From the NCBI RefSeq assembly GCF_024505185.1, contig NZ_JANIBJ010000013.1:45608-109607 (forward strand): a DNA stretch of 64,000 nucleotides. The letters run 5' to 3'. The position numbers and the translations under genes were made by a program. The stretch comes from Methylomonas subterranea. GTDB taxonomy: Bacteria > Pseudomonadota > Gammaproteobacteria > Methylococcales > Methylomonadaceae. Shown one piece after another: positions 19,224-29,519 of this stretch (positions within the stretch are counted from its first letter, which is position 1; every line of letters begins with the position of its first letter). The notes under the pieces were generated by a model. The model was not told the origin of the DNA. It worked only from the letters and a program-made list of their open reading frames with translations, and made no database searches.

Positions 19224-20276
19224 TTATGGTCTCGGATCCGACAAATGCTGCAATGTTTTCAAAATTGTGTCGCCGAGAAACAGATATCCCACCGTACCAA
19301 CGTGAGAATTGTTAGGCAAGTAAAAATCCTGGGTAATTTGGGCTTGCCGCTTAAACATTTCGGCATAATTCAGAGCATTCAATTCCGGGTGTTTACCGAG
19401 TTCATTCCAGATGTTGACATACGGATTCTTGCGGAAGGCGCCATAATCCATATACACAGTGGATTTATCGGGAACCACCACCCAGATTGCTTGTATGCCG
19501 TTTTTTTCAAAGTTTTTATTGATTTCCAAAACTCTGTCCAATGATCTGAATGATTCCGTTGCAAAGTCCTCGCTCCAAAATAGGCCGAGTTGGCAAAGTT
19601 TGTTACTGAATAACCGGCAGTCGCCCAAATTATATAGTCTTACTTTGTCTATGGAAATCAGCTCCGGTGTTGGGCTTTTCGACTTCGCGTAAAGAAAAAG
19701 GTCATAAAAAAAGGCTTTCAGATTCCAACCCACGCCAAAATTCGTTCCCGAATCCAGAAGCGAATGTTTTATTTCCCTGTTAACGGGCGGTACAGCCGAT
19801 AAACCAATATTCAAAGTTTTGTATGTCGGGCTTTTTTGGCATTGATTATTCAGATTATGCTGAAACAAGCGCTCGACGGCTTCAATGACGACATATTTTC
19901 CAGTAAAACCCGATTGACGCAATAAATCTCCCAAATCGCTACACCAGGGTACGTCAACATTATAGGCGGTATTGACTTTGTATCCCGCCTGCACCAGCCT
20001 GGTTTGCCAGACGAAAGTGGCGGAAAATGAATCCCCTATCACCGCCACATCTGCATCCGCCAGAGGGGAGTTATTCAACAACTCAGCTGCCAGGGCAGGC
20101 TGGCTCTTTGTCCAGCCGAAACTGTTCTCGGAGAGCCCGCCAATTCTTGTCAAGTCGCCCTCTATGGGGTCAAGGTAGATGGACATGCCCCAAAAAACAA
20201 TGGTTATCAGGACACAAAAGCCGATGAGAATCTGGCTATATGTTTTGGTGCTTATAATAAAAGGATGCTTGATCAT
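19224..20276 (-). CDS. AlgJ/AlgX-like SGNH protein, predicted polysaccharide O-acetylation factor
   Basis: This 350-residue protein has an N-terminal membrane anchor (about 11-31) and a periplasmic SGNH-type domain. The nucleophile motif is VIGDSFSATF (Ser near residue 82), and the C-terminal segment LPNNSHVGTVGYLFLGD may supply the catalytic histidine. Such proteins work with MBOAT acyltransferases to move acetyl groups to exported polysaccharide. It lies 27 bases after the MBOAT gene in the same operon, supporting this role. The polysaccharide is unknown; no alginate or cellulose synthase is nearby. Confidence 0.7.
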   Translation of the reverse strand: MIKHPFIISTKTYSQILIGFCVLITIVFWGMSIYLDPIEGDLTRIGGLSENSFGWTKSQPALAAELLNNSPLADADVAVIGDSFSATFVWQTRLVQAGYKVNTAYNVDVPWCSDLGDLLRQSGFTGKYVVIEAVERLFQHNLNNQCQKSPTYKTLNIGLSAVPPVNREIKHSLLDSGTNFGVGWNLKAFFYDLFLYAKSKSPTPELISIDKVRLYNLGDCRLFSNKLCQLGLFWSEDFATESFRSLDRVLEINKNFEKNGIQAIWVVVPDKSTVYMDYGAFRKNPYVNIWNELGKHPELNALNYAEMFKRQAQITQDFYLPNNSHVGTVGYLFLGDTILKTLQHLSDPRP

Positions 20277-20303
20277 TTGCGGCTTAATTTCACCGACACC
20301 AAC

Positions 20304-21854
20304 TCAGAACTGAAAGTAAAGAAATGGCGAGGGTTTGTAAATGTTGTCGACTGCGCTAAGAAAGATAATCATCAATGCCAGTAAATATATCCAGGAAGGT
20401 CGCCAGAACAGCCACTGCCGCTGGTTACCGTATGACTCGTATGCGTCGATAACCGGCTTGACTCTTCCCGCAAATTGCGTGACATTGGGTAGAAACCAAA
20501 CAATTAAACATACCAAGACCAGTTCGATGACATGAATGGGTTTTGTCATGACGTGATCCTTGTTAAACACGATCCAGTCATAATGTGCATGTAAAAATTG
20601 GCCGAATTTGGAGTCCAGGGTTTTTGCCGACAGTGAAATTCCGTTCATGCCTATCAAACCGCGAAGAACGTTGAATGCTGATGACATGCTGTCGGCGCGA
20701 AAAAACACCCAACTGACAAGCACGGATAGAAATGTTAACAGCCAAGCAAAAAAATTCCCAAATCCGCCGCCATCGCTCCAATTTAGTTTTTGTTTTACGC
20801 TTCGCCAAGCGTGGTTCGTCACCAAATAAAACCCGTGCAGGCCACCCCAAAAAATGAAAGTCCAGCCCGCGCCGTGCCAGAGCCCTCCCAGAAGCATGGT
20901 GATCATCAGGTTTCTAAATTGTTGAAAGGCTCCACAGCGACTGCCTCCCAACGGGATATATAAATAATCGCGTAAGAAGCGCGATAACGTCATATGCCAT
21001 CTGCGCCAGAAGTCAATTATGCTGGTGGCTTTATAAGGCGAGTTGAAATTCAGCGGCATGCGGACGTTGAAAAGCAGCGACAAACCTATCGCCATGTCGC
21101 AATAGCCCGAAAAGTCAAAATACAATTGGAAGGTATAAGCAAGGGCGCCTATCCAGGCGTCTATCAACATGGGTTGGACGCCAGCCTTGACGCCGTCAAA
21201 AAACGGCATGGCATATTCCGCCAATTCGTCGGCCAGCAACTCCTTCTTGGCCAGACCCAACACGAAAATGCTTAAACCCACCGCCATATTGGACCAATCG
21301 ATCTTGCAAACATGCTCTTGATCGAACTGAGACATCATTTCCTTGTGATGCAGGATGGGGCCGGCAATGAGATGCGGGAAATACGTCACGAATAACGTGT
21401 AGTGAATAAAGCTGTATTCTTTTACTTTATTCTGGTAGGCGTCCAATAGGAAAGCAATTTGAGTAAAGGTAAAAAATGAGATGCCCAGTGGCAGTATTAT
21501 TTCGCTCAAGGAATACTGCCAGCCCAAAATATTACCTAGGTTTTCCAGAAAGAAGTTGGCGTATTTAAAATACCCCAATAATAGCAAATTCATGGATACG
21601 GCAAATATAGTCAGCCATTTTGCCCGATTTTTATTCCGGTAATTTCTGGCTATAGAGCTGCCGGCGACATAATTAAATGCGATTGAACCCAGCAACAAGC
21701 CGACGAAATGCGCATCCCACCAGCCATAGAAAAAAAGAGACGCAATTGCCAGCCACGAAATAGCCATTTTATGGCTGTACTTGCCAATAAGATAAAAGCC
21801 GGAAACTATTATGGGCAAATATAAGAAAATGAAAATTACAGAGTTAAACAGCAT
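20304..21854 (-). CDS. MBOAT family O-acyltransferase (AlgI-like)
   Basis: This 516-residue polytopic membrane protein has the MBOAT signatures YFPHLIAGPILHHKEMM, WRRWHMTLSRFLRDYLYIPLGG and the catalytic histidine block GGLWHGAGWTFIFWGGLHG. It likely carries acetyl across or along the inner membrane for exopolysaccharide O-acetylation, as AlgI does. It is first in a two-gene minus-strand operon with the SGNH gene at 19224. Its closest visible relative is the other MBOAT gene in the window at 35785, which starts with the same MLFNS and keeps the same motif blocks. Confidence 0.88.
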   Translation of the reverse strand: MLFNSVIFIFLYLPIIVSGFYLIGKYSHKMAISWLAIASLFFYGWWDAHFVGLLLGSIAFNYVAGSSIARNYRNKNRAKWLTIFAVSMNLLLLGYFKYANFFLENLGNILGWQYSLSEIILPLGISFFTFTQIAFLLDAYQNKVKEYSFIHYTLFVTYFPHLIAGPILHHKEMMSQFDQEHVCKIDWSNMAVGLSIFVLGLAKKELLADELAEYAMPFFDGVKAGVQPMLIDAWIGALAYTFQLYFDFSGYCDMAIGLSLLFNVRMPLNFNSPYKATSIIDFWRRWHMTLSRFLRDYLYIPLGGSRCGAFQQFRNLMITMLLGGLWHGAGWTFIFWGGLHGFYLVTNHAWRSVKQKLNWSDGGGFGNFFAWLLTFLSVLVSWVFFRADSMSSAFNVLRGLIGMNGISLSAKTLDSKFGQFLHAHYDWIVFNKDHVMTKPIHVIELVLVCLIVWFLPNVTQFAGRVKPVIDAYESYGNQRQWLFWRPSWIYLLALMIIFLSAVDNIYKPSPFLYFQF

Positions 21855-22338
21855 GCAGTTCCGAGCTGGATTGTGCGGATTAATGTAAGGATAAGTATGA
21901 TTTTTGGAATATCATTTGTCGTATTGAGAACCGCTTTCAATTATATCTCAATGGAGTCAAAAACATCAAGCCCGAGCCAGGGACTGTCAGGTCGCAGGAA
22001 AAGTTAATGTATATTTCAGCCATAATTTACCTCCAATTTCACTAACAATCTGATCACTCGCTCAGCATAAGCGTATACAAGCGCGGTCATTCATATTCCT
22101 TTCCCACAACAGATATTCGATACGATTCCACTTGCATGCGGAGTGGCGCTGCAAATAAAGCCGCAAGCTAGTTGCCGCCAACAACCAGCGCCGATTTGAC
22201 AGGGCGAATGGTGAAGCCAAAACATGGTTACGCCCAGCCGATTTTTGTGCAATGAACTTGCGAAATGGGTGCAGTCGTCATGTTTGTCGGGCGATAATCA
22301 GGAATTGTCCAAAATCACTACCAAACGGAGAAAAACCC
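21855..22338. other. Divergent intergenic region between MBOAT and CYTH genes
   Basis: About 480 bases between divergent genes that must hold both promoters. I see no RNA gene, terminator or clear operator. One open frame from 22252 continues in phase into the CYTH gene but begins without a ribosome site. Confidence 0.4.
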
Positions 22339-22812
22339 ATGGCTTTAGAGGTGGAGCATAAGTTCCTGCTGACTAACAACAGCTGGCGCGACGAAGTCGA
22401 GCATAGCGTGCATTATAAACAAGGCTATCTCGGCGGCAGTGCGTTGAATTCGGTGCGGGTGCGTATTTCCGACAGCCATGCCTGGCTGAACATCAAAAGC
22501 GCCACAGTGGGCACGTCCAGACAGGAGTTCGAGTACGAAATCCCGTTAAGCGACGCCAATACCATCCTGGACGATTTGTGCCGAAAACCGCTGATCGAAA
22601 AAATGCGCCATTTCGTACATTACCGGGGACACGTTTGGGAAATCGACGAATTTATGGGAGATAACGCCGGCTTGATTGTCGCCGAAGTGGAGTTGTCGCA
22701 AATTGGCGAATCCTTTGCAAAACCGGCTTGGCTCGGCGCGGAAGTGACGGATGATTTGCGCTACTACAACAACAATCTCGGCCAAAACCCCTATAAGAAT
22801 TGGAATAAATAA
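22339..22812 (+). CDS. CYTH domain protein, probable triphosphatase
   Basis: This 157-residue cytoplasmic protein begins with the CYTH hallmark EVEHKFLL (ExExK) at residues 4-11. It continues with acidic and basic strands such as SVRVRISDSHAWLNIKS and VAEVELSQ, which line the triphosphate tunnel of the family. Short single-domain bacterial members hydrolyse inorganic triphosphate or related compounds; the substrate here cannot be told. The ATG at 22339 has CGGAG eight bases upstream and leaves the motif at the N-terminus, so the in-frame extension to 22252 is rejected. Confidence 0.85.
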   Translation: MALEVEHKFLLTNNSWRDEVEHSVHYKQGYLGGSALNSVRVRISDSHAWLNIKSATVGTSRQEFEYEIPLSDANTILDDLCRKPLIEKMRHFVHYRGHVWEIDEFMGDNAGLIVAEVELSQIGESFAKPAWLGAEVTDDLRYYNNNLGQNPYKNWNK

Positions 22813-22848
22813 CAATAATTTAAGACGCATATTGAAAAGCAAGCAACA

Positions 22849-23562
22849 ATGCTCTATATTTTATGTATGAATAGAGCCACTGTTGTTGTTTTTTTGTTAC
22901 TTTTTAGCGCGCGCTTGCTGGCGTCGGATATGAATACGTCTATCGCCCATCTGGAAAGCGCCTGGGCGGCCGCGTATTATCAAAACGATGAGGCGCAACA
23001 AAGACAGGCTTACCCTGAGCTGTTGGAAAAAGCCAAGGAACTGGTGCATCGCTATCCCAACGCCGCCGAACCCAAAATTTGGCAAGCCACCATCATGTCC
23101 ACCAATGCCGCTTTTGAATCGTCGTTGACGGCGCTTTCCACCCTGGAAAAAGCCAAAAGACTACTGGAGCAAGCCATCCGCATCGACCCGAATGCCCTGG
23201 ATGGAGCCGCCTATGTCACCTTGGGAACTTTATATTATATGGTGCCGGGCTGGCCGGTTTCGTTCGGCGACGACGAGATGGCGGAACAACTGCTGAAAGC
23301 CAGCCTACAAATCAATCCGAACGGCATAGACGCCAACTATTTTTATGCCGATTTCCTGCTGCGCCAGGATAGGGCGGCGGAGGCGGAAGCGTTTTTCCAT
23401 AAAGCCAGCCAAGCCCCAGTCAGAACGCAACAGGTTTTCGCCGATACACAGTTGCAAAATGAAGCCAAGCTGGCCCTGGCTCACGCACAACAGCGCAAAT
23501 CCAATACCGGCAAAAACAGATTTCAGTCCCTGTTTACCACTGCCGCGGTTAACGCCGACTGA
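22849..23562 (+). CDS. Secreted TPR-repeat protein of unknown function
   Basis: This 237-residue protein has an N-terminal signal peptide (about residues 7-25, ending ARLLASD) and then helical TPR-like repeats, for example LLEKAKELVHRYPNAAEPKIW and LLEQAIRIDPNALDGAAYVTLG. The region VPGWPVSFGDDEMAEQLLKASL is distinctive but I cannot name it. It probably acts as a periplasmic scaffold. ATG 22849 or 22867 could start it; the second leaves a more usual signal peptide. It follows the CYTH gene by 36 bases and precedes a sensor gene, so a shared transcript is possible. Confidence 0.7.
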   Translation: MLYILCMNRATVVVFLLLFSARLLASDMNTSIAHLESAWAAAYYQNDEAQQRQAYPELLEKAKELVHRYPNAAEPKIWQATIMSTNAAFESSLTALSTLEKAKRLLEQAIRIDPNALDGAAYVTLGTLYYMVPGWPVSFGDDEMAEQLLKASLQINPNGIDANYFYADFLLRQDRAAEAEAFFHKASQAPVRTQQVFADTQLQNEAKLALAHAQQRKSNTGKNRFQSLFTTAAVNAD

Positions 23563-23688
23563 TTGCCCCTTTCGATCGGTCGGACGCCATTTTCATTCAA
23601 CTGAAATCGTCCCCGACACCCGCGCCAGTTGTCTGTAAAATGCATGTCGATGAAGCCAACCTGAATATGCAATATTCGACGGGCATTG

Positions 23689-26600
23689 ATGACCAACAAA
23701 CTCTGTTTTTTTCTGACGGCGCTCTCATTATTGTCCGTTCCCCTCCTGCCGGCGGCTAAAGCCAACGACCAAGCCCTCGAGCGCGTAAATCTGCAGCTCA
23801 AATATTTTCATCAATTTCAGTTTGCCGGTTATTACGCGGCCAAGGCGCAAGGTTATTACGCCGCGGAAGGCCTGGATGTGGAAATACATGAACGCCGCCC
23901 CGACCAGGATTACATCCGCCTAATTCTGGACCATAAAATCGAATACGGCGTGGGAGATTCCGGCATCATTGCGCATTACGCCAAGGGAGAAGCCCTGGTA
24001 GCATTGGCGGCGGTTTTTCAACACGATGCCCTAGTGTTATTCAGCAAACAGTCCTCCGGCATCATCAGCCCCTATGAAATGGCCGGCAAACGGATCATGT
24101 ACGATGCCGTCGGCGAAAATAATGCACCTGTTCGCGCCCTGCTGGCGGAAGCCGGCCTGGATGAAAACCGTTACATATTGGTTGCCGAGACATTCGACAT
24201 TGAAGACCTGATGCAAGACAAGGTGGATGCGATGTCGGGCTACATAACCGACAAGCCGCTGCAGTTTCAACAACACGGCATAGACGTCAACATCATCAAC
24301 CCGCAAAGCTACGGCATCGATTTTTACGGCGACTTGCTGTTTACCAGCCAAAGAGAACTGCTGCAACACCCCGGCCGAGCGGATCGATTCAGACGCGCTT
24401 CGCTGAAAGGCTGGCAATACGCGTTGGATCATCCCGACGAAATCATCCGGCTGATAATTGATCAGTATCATAGCCGCCTGACAGAGGAACAATTGCGTTT
24501 CGAAGCCGCGGAAACCCGCAAGCTGATCATGCCGGACATGGTGCCGTTGGGACAAATCGATGCCAAGCGCCTGCGCCGGGTTGCGGAAACCTATGCCAAC
24601 CTGAAACTGGCTCCCACATTATCGGATGAGCAATTGGCGGGCTTTATTTACAGCAACGGCCCAAGCATCGATTTATCGATACCGGAGCAAAACTGGTTGA
24701 GCCGCCACCCCAATATTCGGCTGGGCATAGACCGTGATTTCCCGCCTTACGAATGGATAGACGGGCATGGTAATTACGTCGGCATGGTGGCCGAACTGCT
24801 GGGGCTAATCGAGAAAAAACTGGGCGTAAAATTCGAACTTGTCGGGGACAAGTCCCGAGAGCAAATTCTGGCGCTTGCAGAGCGGGGCGAACTGGATATG
24901 ATAGCCGCCATATCGGAAACGCCGCAGCGACGGCAATACCTGGATTTTAGTCCACCCTATGTCGGCGCGCCCGCCATCATCATCGGCGACGACAGGCTAG
25001 GTTACGTCGGTTCCTTGCATTTGCTGGCCGGCCGGACGGTTTCAGTGGTAAAGGGATATTTCATCCAGGAACTGTTGAGCGCTCAATATCCCGCTATCAA
25101 CACCATTGCCACTGATTCCGTGGCAGAGGCGTTGGCATTGCTTGAGCGTGGCGCGGTGGATGCCTACATCGGCGACGCCGCTTCCGCCAGTTTTGTCATC
25201 AGGCAGCAGGGATTTGTCGGCCTGCGTTTTGCCGGCCAAAGCGGCTATCAAAATCAGCTGCAGTTTGCCGTCGGTAAGGCTCACCCCGAGTTGTCTGGCA
25301 TTCTGCAAAAAGCGCTAGCCTCCATTCCGCCAATTCAACGGGAAAGTCTTATCAACCGCTGGCTGGGGTTAACGATCAGTTCTGGCATCGGCATGGAAAC
25401 CCTGCGAAAATACGCCGGCATAAGCCTGCTGATCTTGCTCGTTTTCAGTTACTGGGTATTCAGATTGCGCCGGGAAATCAGGGCCCGCCGCCGTAGCGAA
25501 GCCGATCTTGCCATGTTATATCGCAATATGTCGCTGGGTTTTGCGCTGCACGAGACGCTACGCGATACCAGCGGACGTATCGTGGATTTCCGTTATGTCA
25601 TGATAAACCCCGCCTTCGAAGCCATCATGGGCATCAAGGCCGCTCAATACACGGGCCAACGCGCCAGTCGCTTGGCGTCACCCCTGTTCGGCGAATGCCT
25701 CAGGCAGTTTGTCGCGATTGAATCCCGGCACGAACCCGCTCATTTCGAAATACATTGCCAGACTACACAGCGCTGGTTGGCGGTCGACGGTTATCGAGCC
25801 GGACGCAATCGTTTCGTGGTGCTTCTGCAGGACATCAGTCGGCGAAAGCAGGACGAACTGGCCTTAAAATCCAGCGAAGAACGTTTGCGGGTCAGCCAAT
25901 GCTACGGTGGAGTAGCCACCTGGGAATTCGATTTGGTAAACAACCGGCAAATCTGGTCCGAGATCGTCACCAACGGCCTGGGCTTTCCCAAAGCCGAAAA
26001 ACCGAAATGGGCGCATTTTCTAGCCACCATCTACAAACAGGATAGACCGCTAGTGGTCGACGCCTTGCGCAAACACCTTAAATACGGCGCCAAATACGAT
26101 GTGGAATACCGCATCAAGGTCAGCGGCAATCAGTGCTGGATGCGCTCGATCGGGCAGGTGGAACGCGATGATAACGGCAAACCTGTGCGCATGCTGGGCA
26201 TCGTGCAGGACATCAGCGAACGCAAGCGCGCCGAGGAAAAGCTCAAATTATCGGCCCGGGTATTCTCCGACGCCCACGAAGGCATCATGATTACCGATGC
26301 CGAGGCGGTTATCCTGGATATCAATGCGGCTTTTACCGAGTTGACCGGGTACAGCCGCGACGAATTAATCGGCAAGAAACCCAGTCTGCTGAAATCCGCC
26401 AGGCAGACCGCCGAATTTTATAGCGCCATGTGGGAGGAATTGGCGCACACCGGGCATTGGCGGGGGGAAATCTGGAATCGACATAAAAATGACGAAGTCT
26501 ACGCGCAACTGTTGACCATCTCCGCCCTGCGAGACGAAAGCGGCGCGGTCATCAACTATATCGGCCTGTTTTCGGATATCACCGAGAGAAAGCAGCAACA

Positions 26601-27168
26601 GGAATTGCTGGAACACATGGCACACTTCGACCCATTAACCGGTCTGCCGAATCGGACCCTGTTCTCGGACCGCTTCAATCAGGCCATCGCCCACACCAAA
26701 CGTTCCGGCGGCTTACTGGCGATATGCTATCTGGACCTGGACGGCTTCAAACCGGTAAACGATACCTTCGGCCATGCCGTCGGAGATGAACTGTTGATTG
26801 AAGTGGCCAAGCGTATCAAAAGCAATCTGCGCGAGTGCGATACGGTGTGCCGGCTAGGCGGCGACGAGTTCGCCCTGTTGTTGCAGGATTTACACTCTCG
26901 TCGGCAATGCGAGGATACTCTGGATAGAATACACGCCGCCCTGGCCGAGCCGTTTACCTTGACCGCGCATCCGATCTGGATAGGCGCCAGTTGCGGGGTT
27001 ACCCTCTACCCGCTGGACGACGTGGCTCCCTATACGCTGTTGCGTCACGCCGATCAAGCCATGTACCAAGCCAAGCGCGCCGGCCGCAATTGTTACCGGA
27101 TTTATCCGGATTTGCTGGATCAGGGCATACTCTCCGAGGATGTCGAGCATCCGGCGGAAATCGAATGA
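23689..27168 (+). CDS. Large multi-domain diguanylate cyclase with two periplasmic ligand-binding domains
   Basis: This 1159-residue inner-membrane sensor has, in order, a signal peptide (1-26), an NMT1/THI5-type binding domain (about 30-300, LQLKYFHQFQFAGYYAAKAQGYY), a family 3 solute-binding domain (about 335-555, IRLGIDRDFPPYEW), a membrane helix (about 565-585), three PAS/PAC regions (ending DISRRKQ, DISERKR and DITERKQ) and a C-terminal GGDEF domain with PLTGLPNRTLF and CRLGGDEFALLL. There is no EAL domain. It probably makes cyclic di-GMP in response to one or two periplasmic solutes, perhaps a pyrimidine-like compound for the first. The true start is ATG 23689; the TTG one codon upstream is less likely. 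Confidence 0.88.
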   Translation: MTNKLCFFLTALSLLSVPLLPAAKANDQALERVNLQLKYFHQFQFAGYYAAKAQGYYAAEGLDVEIHERRPDQDYIRLILDHKIEYGVGDSGIIAHYAKGEALVALAAVFQHDALVLFSKQSSGIISPYEMAGKRIMYDAVGENNAPVRALLAEAGLDENRYILVAETFDIEDLMQDKVDAMSGYITDKPLQFQQHGIDVNIINPQSYGIDFYGDLLFTSQRELLQHPGRADRFRRASLKGWQYALDHPDEIIRLIIDQYHSRLTEEQLRFEAAETRKLIMPDMVPLGQIDAKRLRRVAETYANLKLAPTLSDEQLAGFIYSNGPSIDLSIPEQNWLSRHPNIRLGIDRDFPPYEWIDGHGNYVGMVAELLGLIEKKLGVKFELVGDKSREQILALAERGELDMIAAISETPQRRQYLDFSPPYVGAPAIIIGDDRLGYVGSLHLLAGRTVSVVKGYFIQELLSAQYPAINTIATDSVAEALALLERGAVDAYIGDAASASFVIRQQGFVGLRFAGQSGYQNQLQFAVGKAHPELSGILQKALASIPPIQRESLINRWLGLTISSGIGMETLRKYAGISLLILLVFSYWVFRLRREIRARRRSEADLAMLYRNMSLGFALHETLRDTSGRIVDFRYVMINPAFEAIMGIKAAQYTGQRASRLASPLFGECLRQFVAIESRHEPAHFEIHCQTTQRWLAVDGYRAGRNRFVVLLQDISRRKQDELALKSSEERLRVSQCYGGVATWEFDLVNNRQIWSEIVTNGLGFPKAEKPKWAHFLATIYKQDRPLVVDALRKHLKYGAKYDVEYRIKVSGNQCWMRSIGQVERDDNGKPVRMLGIVQDISERKRAEEKLKLSARVFSDAHEGIMITDAEAVILDINAAFTELTGYSRDELIGKKPSLLKSARQTAEFYSAMWEELAHTGHWRGEIWNRHKNDEVYAQLLTISALRDESGAVINYIGLFSDITERKQQQELLEHMAHFDPLTGLPNRTLFSDRFNQAIAHTKRSGGLLAICYLDLDGFKPVNDTFGHAVGDELLIEVAKRIKSNLRECDTVCRLGGDEFALLLQDLHSRRQCEDTLDRIHAALAEPFTLTAHPIWIGASCGVTLYPLDDVAPYTLLRHADQAMYQAKRAGRNCYRIYPDLLDQGILSEDVEHPAEIE

Positions 27169-27402
27169 GGATATCGGCATGAAATTCTTGCCGGAATTGG
27201 CGTGATTCCGCATCGCCCGACGAGCGCCCGCCTTGTCAAGGACGAGATATTTGATACTCTGAAAGTCATGCTGGCGGCGAGGCTTGGTGGCAATTTGCCA
27301 GACCATTATCGCGACTACGCTTCCTCCCGCCAGACGGCCTTTCGTTTGCCGGGGCGAAACCCGACCTTCATCAGCGTTAGCGGACCTTCCACGCCGCGGC
27401 CG

Positions 27403-28878
27403 TCAGCAACAGTCGGCATAAAACCGCGCCAACGCCTTCTCGAGTTTGGCCTCATCGCAATGCGCGGCCCAACTGTCCGCGATCCGGTCAATGCCGGCTT
27501 CGCGCATGGCATTGAAATCCACTGCCCGCCGTTGTTGATAGCCGGCCCAGGCCAGCAGGGCATTGCAGGCTTCCGGCAGATCGAACAGTCCGTGCAGATA
27601 ACTGCCGGCAATTTGACCGTCCGCCGAGACGGCCCCGTCATCGATGCCGTCCAGTGTGAACAAGGGCCGTCTCAGCGCCGGACCGCCGCTGGTCCCCATA
27701 TGAATTTCATAGCCGGCAACCGCTACGGCCTGTTCGGCGAACACGCCGTCGACCCGGCGCAGGCATTTCTGCGCGCGCAAGGTGGTTTCCATGTCCAGCA
27801 AGCCCAAGCCAGCCGCGCTGCCGGCCTCGCCTTCCAAACCGAGCGGGTCGTGGATGGCTTGGCCCAACATCTGAAAACCGCCGCAAATGCCCAGCAACTT
27901 GCCGCCGTAGCGCAAATGCCTGCGGATAAAATCCTCCCAGCCCTGCTGCCTGAGGCGGGCCAAGTCGCGGTGCACCGATTTGCTGCCGGGCAACACGATT
28001 AAATCCGCTCCCCGTAGCGCATCGGGACGCCTCTCGAACCGCACCAGCACGCCGGGATGCAGTTGCAGCGGGTCGAAATCCGTGTGATTGCTGAAACCGG
28101 GCAGGTGCGGCACCACCACGGTAAACGGTTGCCCGTCCTCGTTAAGGGCATGCCGGCTGGACAGGGCGTCTTCCGCTTCCAGATACAAGTCGTGCAAATA
28201 GGGCAACACCGCCAGCACCGGTTTGCCTGTTTCGGCTTCCAGCCAGTCCAGGCCGGCTTGCAGCAAAGCGATATCGCCCCTGAAGCGGTTGATCACGAAG
28301 CCGATGACCCGATTTTGCTCGGATGCCGACAGCAGGGCCAAGGTGCCGACGATATGCGCGAATACGCCGCCGCGATCGATGTCGGCAATCAATATCACCG
28401 GGCAGTTGACGGCTTCGGCGAAACCCATGTTGGCGATATCGCCGGACCGCAAGTTGATTTCCGCCGGACTGCCGGCACCCTCGACCACCACGGTTTGGTA
28501 TTGCCCGGTCAGGCGTTGCCAGGATTCCAGCACCGCCCGTTTGGCGACTTGTTTATAATCGTGGTACTCGCCGGCGGACTGATTTTGCAGAACCCGGCCG
28601 TGAATGATGACCTGGGCGCGGGTATCCGTGGTGGGTTTCAATAGCACCGGATTCATGTCGCTATGGGCAGGCAAGCCGCAGGCGGCGGCCTGTACCGCCT
28701 GAGCCCGGCCTATTTCGCCGCCGTCGACCGTCACCGCGCTGTTGAGCGCCATGTTTTGCGGCTTGAAGGGCGCCACCCGCGCGCCCTGGCGTCGATAATG
28801 CCGACACAGGGCGGTTACCAGCGTGCTTTTGCCGGCGTCGGAGGTGGTGCCCTGCACCATCAGCGCTTTAGGTATCAA
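27403..28878 (-). CDS. cobQ: Cobyric acid synthase
   Basis: This 491-residue ATP-dependent enzyme amidates four side chains of adenosylcobyrinic acid a,c-diamide using glutamine. The N-terminal dethiobiotin-synthetase-like P-loop GTTSDAGKS is at 10-18, followed by [13 protein letters not shown]. The C-terminal glutaminase has the nucleophile block [11 protein letters not shown] and the HGLF histidine. It is last in the cobS-bluB-cobQ run and overlaps bluB by four bases. It is also called cbiP. Confidence 0.95.
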   Translation of the reverse strand: MIPKALMVQGTTSDAGKSTLVTALCRHYRRQGARVAPFKPQNMALNSAVTVDGGEIGRAQAVQAAACGLPAHSDMNPVLLKPTTDTRAQVIIHGRVLQNQSAGEYHDYKQVAKRAVLESWQRLTGQYQTVVVEGAGSPAEINLRSGDIANMGFAEAVNCPVILIADIDRGGVFAHIVGTLALLSASEQNRVIGFVINRFRGDIALLQAGLDWLEAETGKPVLAVLPYLHDLYLEAEDALSSRHALNEDGQPFTVVVPHLPGFSNHTDFDPLQLHPGVLVRFERRPDALRGADLIVLPGSKSVHRDLARLRQQGWEDFIRRHLRYGGKLLGICGGFQMLGQAIHDPLGLEGEAGSAAGLGLLDMETTLRAQKCLRRVDGVFAEQAVAVAGYEIHMGTSGGPALRRPLFTLDGIDDGAVSADGQIAGSYLHGLFDLPEACNALLAWAGYQQRRAVDFNAMREAGIDRIADSWAAHCDEAKLEKALARFYADCC

Positions 28879-29519
28879 ACGCCCCAGCCGTTTTCCGACA
28901 CCATGGCGGACAAGGGTTGCGGGCTAATCCAGTTTTCCAGCTCCAGCATGGGTTTGGGGTAAAACTCGTCCACGTGGCCCAGGCATAAAATGGCGATGGG
29001 CCGGCTGCCGGCTGGCATGTTCAATAATGCCGCCAGCTCGGCCGGATCGAACAAGGATACCCAGCCCATGCCCAGGCCTTCCGCGCGCGCCGCCAGCCAC
29101 AGGTTTTGAATGGCGCAGGCGGCCGAGGCCAAATCCATTTCAGGCAGGGTGCGGCGGCCAAAGATATGTTTTTCGCGCTGATCGGGCAGCGCCACCACCA
29201 GCAATTCGCCGCATTCGCGGATGCCTTCCACTTTCAAACGCATGAACTCGTCCTGCCGTTGCCGCAGAGCCTCGGCGGTCAATCGGCGTTCGTTTTCCAC
29301 CAGTTGATGAATCCGGCCGCGCAATTGACAGTCGGTAATGCGGATGAAGCGCCAGGGTTGCATCAAGCCGACGCTGCCGGCTTGATGGGCGGCCCGCAGA
29401 ATCCGCGTCAGTAATTCGGGCGCCACCGGGTCCGGCAAAAAATGCCGCATGTCGCGGCGTTCGGCGATGGCGCGGTAAACGCCGGACCGTTCCTCCGGAC
29501 TGAAGCGATGCCTGTTCAT
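28875..29519 (-). CDS. bluB: BluB, 5,6-dimethylbenzimidazole synthase
   Basis: This 214-residue nitroreductase-fold enzyme fragments reduced FMN with oxygen to make the lower ligand of cobalamin. Visible features are the N-terminal [12 protein letters not shown], the [11 protein letters not shown] segment, the [27 protein letters not shown] block and the C-terminal [21 protein letters not shown]. The ATG at 29519 overlaps the cobS stop by four bases; a much longer in-frame reading to 30374 runs antisense-like through cobS and is not real. Its presence means oxygen-dependent DMB synthesis. Confidence 0.93.
   Translation of the reverse strand: MNRHRFSPEERSGVYRAIAERRDMRHFLPDPVAPELLTRILRAAHQAGSVGLMQPWRFIRITDCQLRGRIHQLVENERRLTAEALRQRQDEFMRLKVEGIRECGELLVVALPDQREKHIFGRRTLPEMDLASAACAIQNLWLAARAEGLGMGWVSLFDPAELAALLNMPAGSRPIAILCLGHVDEFYPKPMLELENWISPQPLSAMVSENGWGV

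Noticed and set aside
27202..28002. Plus-strand open frame of 266 codons overlapping cobQ
   Set aside because: Most of it is antisense to the well-supported cobQ; the product has no known pattern.
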